Source: Dehalococcoidia bacterium
GTDB taxonomy: Bacteria; Chloroflexota; Dehalococcoidia; Tepidiformales; Tepidiformaceae
Direction of reading: 5' to 3'
Length of the DNA stretch: 35,973 nt
NCBI GenBank assembly: GCA_020432045.1
Contig: JAGQHB010000085.1
Location: 1 to 35,973, forward strand
Position numbers and translations under genes: made by a program. The notes under the pieces are model-generated. The model ran no database searches, was not told the origin of the DNA, and saw only the letters and a list, made by a program, of their open reading frames with translations. Each line of letters begins with the position of its first letter. The stretch's first letter is position 1. Below, one piece after another: positions 32,583 to 35,973 of this stretch.

Positions 32583-34735
32583 CTTCCATGATCCAGGCCC
32601 TTGGCGATCGGGCAGTTGGCACCGTGGAAGGGGTCTCCGCCAACCAGATCACCGTTCTGCTCGAGCCTGACGCACCGCAAGCGACGGCGCTCAACACCGC
32701 GGTGCCTGCGGGGTTTCCCCGCATCAATGGGTACCTGCTCGTTCCAAACGAAGCTGGGGCGACCGTGGGCGTGATCACGAAAGTGGAGGTCGAACGGCTC
32801 CCGTATCCAAAGCGCCGCGGCATGCAGGACTTTGGGCTCGTCGACCTGCCATTCCCCGGACGGAAGGTGTCGCTGACGCCCCTCGGAACGCTTGTCCTCA
32901 AGCCAGCAGGCGCGGGAGGGGAACTGAGCGTCGCAGTGCGTCGTGGAGTGGATGTATTCCCTTCTGTCGGCGATATCGTCATTCTTCCGACAGTCGCCCA
33001 GCTTCGCGCCATCGTAGAAGGCGAAGGCGGCCACCAGGCGCAGCGCGTGCAACTCGGAACTTGCCCGACAGCGGCAGGTGCGCCGGTCTATGTCGATCCC
33101 GACAAGCTCTTCGGCCGACATCTCGCGGTGCTGGGGAACACTGGCGCAGGCAAATCATGCTCGGTTGCTGGCCTCATCCGATGGTCACTCGATGCAGCGC
33201 GCATCGCGCGGACGAACGGCGGCAGATCGGAGGCACCGAACGCCCGGTTCATCATCCTTGATCCGAACGGAGAGTACGCAAAGGCATTCGACGGACTTAA
33301 CGCGCGCCTTTTCCAGGTTGAGCCCAAACCGGGTGTTAACACCCTCAAGGTTCCAGCATGGATCTGGAATGGAGAGGAATGGGCTGCGTTCACGGCCGCC
33401 GCGCCCGGTGTGCAGCGTCCGATTCTGTTCGATGCCATTCGAAGACTGCGTTCAGGCGGTGTAATGCCGGACGCCCTGCAATCACGCGCCCGTGCCCGAG
33501 TGAAGCGGTATAGGACCGCGCTCAAATTGAGAATCCAAGAAGGAGACCACCTCCAGCAAGGACGCCGCGAAGGAGTTGCGCAGCTTCTGCTCAATGCCGC
33601 GGAGGACTTCGCGGAAGTTGCCAGCGCCGCCGAGGGATCCAACCACGGCCTCCGCGACCTTCTCTCGGCAGTGGCCGAAACTTGCACCCAGGTGGAGGAG
33701 GCAGCACGAGGCCGGCGCCGGGATGGGGGCGGATTCTGGCATGATGACTTCTCAGAAGCGAGCCTGGGGACAGTTGAAACCGCCCTAACTGCGGCTGGAG
33801 CTTCGGTCGGTCTTGTCAACGACGAGCCGAGTGCCGGCGAGGATGTCCCTCTCCCGTTTCCGGTGGACGAGCTGCCCGCCTATGTCGAGGCCCTCGCTGC
33901 GGATGTGAGTGGCCGAGACGTAGCCCAATTCGTGGACTCAATGAACCTGCGAATCCGGGGGCTGTTTGCGACGGGACCGCTGGCATCCGTCCTTGACCCA
34001 GACGGGTCCCCGACGACCACGTTGGAGCAATGGCTCACCGACTACGTTGGTGGCGACGACGGAGGGAATGGTCCGCTGACCGTCATCGATCTGTCGCTTA
34101 TCCCGTCCGAAGTGATTCACCTGATAGTGGCTGTATTGGCACGCGTCATCTTCGAGGCGGTCCAGCGCTATCGGCGTATCCATGGCTCGGTACTCCCAAC
34201 GGTGCTCGTTCTTGAGGAAGCGCATACATTCGTCCATCGCGACCTGGCCACCGAAGGCGCCCCGCAGTCTGGTAGGGCCTGTTGCCGGACGTTCGAACGT
34301 ATCGCCCGCGAAGGGCGGAAATTTGGTCTTGGCCTTGTGCTCGCGTCGCAGCGCCCATCAGAAATGTCCGCCACCGTGCTGTCGCAGTGCAACACGTTCC
34401 TCCTCCACCGGATCGTCAACGATCGCGATCAGGATTTAGTCCGCCGTCTGGTCCCAGACGCTCTCGGAGACCTCTTGCGTGACCTGCCGAGTCTGCCGTC
34501 CAGGCGTGCGGTGCTTCTCGGTTGGGGAGCACCCGCGCCGGTCCTTGTCGAGGTGCGTGAGCTTCCGGCGGCTCATCGCCCACAATCCCCTGACCCTGAG
34601 TTTTGGAAGGTCTGGACGGGTGAGGACGAACGGAAGGTCGGCTGGGAATCCATTGTGCGTGAGTGGCAGGGAGCAGACTCCTCCAGGACTCCGCTGACGG
34701 ACGAGCAGGATCCGGGAGCGCCCGATCCCCCGTGA
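32579..34735 (+). CDS. herA: HerA-like DUF87 ATPase, partner of SIR2
   Basis: 718 aa. The N-terminal part (about 10-80: AVGTVEGVSANQITVLLEPD) resembles the HAS-barrel. FtsK/HerA ATPase: Walker A GNTGAGKS (186-193), a helical insertion around 300-420, Walker B VLVLEEAH (542-549), then LVLASQRPSEMSATVLSQCN (sensor region) and an arginine-rich C-terminal part. HerA proteins form hexameric DNA translocases. Paired SIR2-HerA is a known anti-phage arrangement in which the ring hosts and activates the NADase. The start overlaps the SIR2 stop. Last gene of the operon. Confidence 0.92.
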   Translation: MTSMIQALGDRAVGTVEGVSANQITVLLEPDAPQATALNTAVPAGFPRINGYLLVPNEAGATVGVITKVEVERLPYPKRRGMQDFGLVDLPFPGRKVSLTPLGTLVLKPAGAGGELSVAVRRGVDVFPSVGDIVILPTVAQLRAIVEGEGGHQAQRVQLGTCPTAAGAPVYVDPDKLFGRHLAVLGNTGAGKSCSVAGLIRWSLDAARIARTNGGRSEAPNARFIILDPNGEYAKAFDGLNARLFQVEPKPGVNTLKVPAWIWNGEEWAAFTAAAPGVQRPILFDAIRRLRSGGVMPDALQSRARARVKRYRTALKLRIQEGDHLQQGRREGVAQLLLNAAEDFAEVASAAEGSNHGLRDLLSAVAETCTQVEEAARGRRRDGGGFWHDDFSEASLGTVETALTAAGASVGLVNDEPSAGEDVPLPFPVDELPAYVEALAADVSGRDVAQFVDSMNLRIRGLFATGPLASVLDPDGSPTTTLEQWLTDYVGGDDGGNGPLTVIDLSLIPSEVIHLIVAVLARVIFEAVQRYRRIHGSVLPTVLVLEEAHTFVHRDLATEGAPQSGRACCRTFERIAREGRKFGLGLVLASQRPSEMSATVLSQCNTFLLHRIVNDRDQDLVRRLVPDALGDLLRDLPSLPSRRAVLLGWGAPAPVLVEVRELPAAHRPQSPDPEFWKVWTGEDERKVGWESIVREWQGADSSRTPLTDEQDPGAPDPP

Positions 34736-35132
34736 CCGCTGGACTGAGCCCGTTCGCCAGAGCCAGTTGGGCTGAGCCGGCCTATACTTGCAAGCGCGAC
34801 GCGAACCAATCGCGGCCTCGTGTTCGCAGCGCCGTCGATTCGGGCGGCCCTACGGCACGAAGAACTAGACGGAGCTCGCGAGCACCGCCGCTCGCGGAGA
34901 TGACGAATGCCGTGCAGAACGTGGCGTCCGAAGGTGGCGGCCTCCGACGGACGTACTAATTCGAAGTGATTAGGCCAGTTGTCGACTGGTGCGGCCGTGT
35001 CGGGCTCAGAGGCGATCGGCAGTTCGCTGCCCCGGCCCTGCAAAGGCGCGACCACCGAGTGCGGAAACCCGCTGCAGACCGTGCATGGGGATGCACAAGC
35101 CACTGGTGGTGCCGGGTATCATCTTCTTCGTC
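34736..35132. other. Gene-free interval after the defence operon
   Basis: About 400 bp with no convincing ORF on either strand. Minus-strand open frames here are Arg/Ser/Pro-rich and look like noise. The only structure seen is a hairpin at 34877-34896, listed separately. The end of the operon and the promoter of the NYN gene should lie here, but no promoter stands out. Confidence 0.5.
34877..34896. terminator. Possible terminator hairpin after herA
   Basis: CGCGAGC (34877-34883) pairs perfectly with GCTCGCG (34890-34896) over a 6-nt loop, 142 bp after the herA stop. No T tract follows, so if it terminates the operon it would need a factor. Confidence 0.3.
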
Positions 35133-35718
35133 GTGACCACTAGGGTGTACGTCTTCATCGACGCCGAATATGTCCGCAAGAGCTTCGCATCACTGAGTGC
35201 CGCCTGGCAGGACCTGGATTTGCAGCAGTTGGCGATCCTCGCCTGCAGGGCTGTTGATACCACGCAGGCGTGGGATCCTCACCGAATCTACGTGTACAGT
35301 GCGGTGGGAGACAGCCCGGACGCCGATCCTCAGCCCGACGTCCGGTCATGGCTAGAGAGAAATGACCTCCAGCGAGACACACATCTTAGGTGGGGAAAGC
35401 TTGCCGGATCGGCTGGCAAACGCGGCCCGAGGCAGAAGCGCGTAGATGTTCAACTGGCCATCGACGCCCGTCACAGCGGCATATCGCAGCTTGTACGACG
35501 TTGCCGTTCTCGTTGCGGGGGATGCGGACTACGACCCAGTGGTCGAGGCCGTCCGTGAAGCCGGGCCCACGAGTGCTGTCGCTGTGTTCGCGGTGCCTTC
35601 GAATTCGCGGGAGCTGCGCCGGGCGGCGGACCGATGGGGAGAGATCCCGAACGATGAGAGCCTCCGTGGAATTCGACTGCCGGCCGCCACGCGATCCGCT
35701 CCGGGTCAAATAGAATGA
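35133..35718 (+). pseudogene. NYN-domain (PIN-like) ribonuclease, single-base frameshift
   Basis: The first frame (GTG 35133) reads RVYVFIDAEYVRKSFASL and later KRVDVQLAIDA. The second frame continues VTAAYRSLYDVAVLVAGDAD, YDPVVEAVREAG and SRELRRAADRW to the stop at 35718. Joined, they make a full LabA/NYN domain of about 195 aa with the acidic residues of the active site (FIDAEY, KRVDVQ, AGDADYD). The break is exactly at CCC (35467-35469). With CC the frame would read through as IDAVTAAY. So it is a one-base insertion: a real mutation, a sequencing error or, less likely, programmed slippage. Last gene of the element. Confidence 0.8.
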
Positions 35719-35740
35719 GGGCAGCAAGTTGTCCTACCGC

Positions 35741-35761
35741 GTACCCCGCGCCGTACCACTT
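35741..35761 (+). repeat. 21-bp terminal repeat, right copy
   Basis: Identical to 240-260 in sequence and orientation. It lies 85 bp before the attR core. Both copies are followed by sequences without similarity, so only the 21 bp (plus weak CCG context upstream) is conserved, as expected for a protein-binding site. Confidence 0.6.
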
Positions 35762-35846
35762 CACGGTCAGAATCGGCCGTCGCGTTATGTGGTGTTCAGA
35801 TACGGATTCGGCGTATGCTTGTCCCACCTGGACACCATAGGCCGAA

Positions 35847-35915
35847 CTCAAAAACCGTTGGGGGTAAACCCCGTGCCGGTTCGAATCCGGCCTTCGGCAC
35901 CAGTCCCTAGATTCG
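35847..35915 (+). repeat. attR: displaced 3' half of tRNA-Leu
   Basis: Starts with the 14-bp core CTCAAAAACCGTTG, then a variable arm GGGGTAAACCCC, a T arm GCCGG-TTCGAAT-CCGGC, CTTCGGC and CCA (35900-35902). The folded arms are intact but differ from the left copy by compensated changes in both stems. No 5' half precedes it, so it is not a functional tRNA. It is most likely the original host 3' half displaced by integration. The final 70 bp of the window would then be host chromosome. Confidence 0.8.
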
Positions 35916-35973
35916 AAATCGTCCGGCCTTACCCTGCAAATACCCCATGAGGGATCGGTGCACATCGTCCTGC

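Noticed and set aside
18082-34735. Calling the operon DISARM or BREX outright
   Set aside because: DISARM hallmark genes drmA, drmB (DUF1998) and drmC (PLD) are not seen, nor are BREX pglZ, brxC or Lon-like genes. Only the SNF2 helicase and the methylase logic are shared.
35471-35965. Minus-strand ORF with CRRPDSNRHG
   Set aside because: This peptide is the reverse reading of a tRNA 3' end and arises wherever tRNA-Leu/Ser genes are translated. The rest is antisense to the NYN gene.
1-35973. CRISPR array or insertion sequence
   Set aside because: No regularly spaced direct repeats with unique spacers and no transposase (DDE or Y1) frame were seen on reading through. The 691-793 array is palindromic with only two units.

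Overview
The window is a high-GC stretch of a bacterial chromosome that holds an integrated element of about 35.7 kb, seen almost end to end. Left of the element lie the 3' end of a tRNA-Gly(GCC) and a tRNA-Leu(CAA) (83-169). A divergent copy of the 3' half of that tRNA-Leu lies at the far right (35847-35902). A tyrosine recombinase (802-1959, minus) sits next to the left junction, so the tRNA-Leu gene is the likely integration target. The host cannot be named from sequence alone. High GC, GTG/TTG starts, a P27-type terminase, a PrgI remnant and DUF2958/DUF2786 genes fit Chloroflexota or Actinomycetota. This is an inference.

Layout. (1) 1-2700: tRNAs, attL, repeat-rich left end, small ORF, integrase and its overlapping upstream gene. 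(2) 2690-5189, plus: two excisionase-type HTH proteins, a 307-aa unknown, and a chain of tiny zinc-ribbon ORFs joined by 4-nt overlaps, ending in an HNH endonuclease. (3) 5287-7921: a putative antirestriction-type adenine methyltransferase with an acyltransferase-like C-terminus, and a ParB-like protein, separated by what looks like a small inserted cassette. (4) 8056-9721: an unknown gene plus an XRE-ImmA/IrrE protein behind a promoter with an inverted repeat. (5) 9884-13200, minus: eight tightly packed genes (SWIM, cysteine-rich ORF, DUF2958, DUF2786, zinc ribbon, small ORF, ParB, DUF488) with a plausible promoter at 13265-13293. (6) 13328-15471: terminase small and large subunits with no portal, protease or capsid genes. 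(7) 15472-16420: a frameshifted PrgI relic and decayed sequence. (8) 16421-34735, plus: HipA-like kinase and DUF3037, then a near-gapless defence-type operon: SNF2 helicase with a C-terminal DUF3883/PD-(D/E)xK-like domain, DUF91 nuclease, two unknown proteins, DUF1828/1829, DUF1156 DNA methylase, an 85-aa ORF, HEPN-DUF499 ATPase, SIR2-like protein and HerA-like ATPase. (9) 34736-35973: a frameshifted NYN ribonuclease gene, a 21-bp repeat shared with the left end, and attR.

How it may work together. The left part carries mobile-element functions derived from a phage (int, xis, HNH, terS/terL, anti-restriction) mixed with plasmid/ICE-type genes. The right half is cargo. The SNF2-helicase/DUF1156/DUF499 set has the logic of a DISARM-like modification-based defence: self DNA is methylated while helicase, ATPase and nucleases act on unmodified DNA. 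The HEPN motif and the SIR2-HerA pair at the operon end suggest a second, abortive layer (RNA cleavage, NAD+ depletion) on the same transcript. The layered arrangement is the most interesting feature of the window. Its function is inferred from family membership only.
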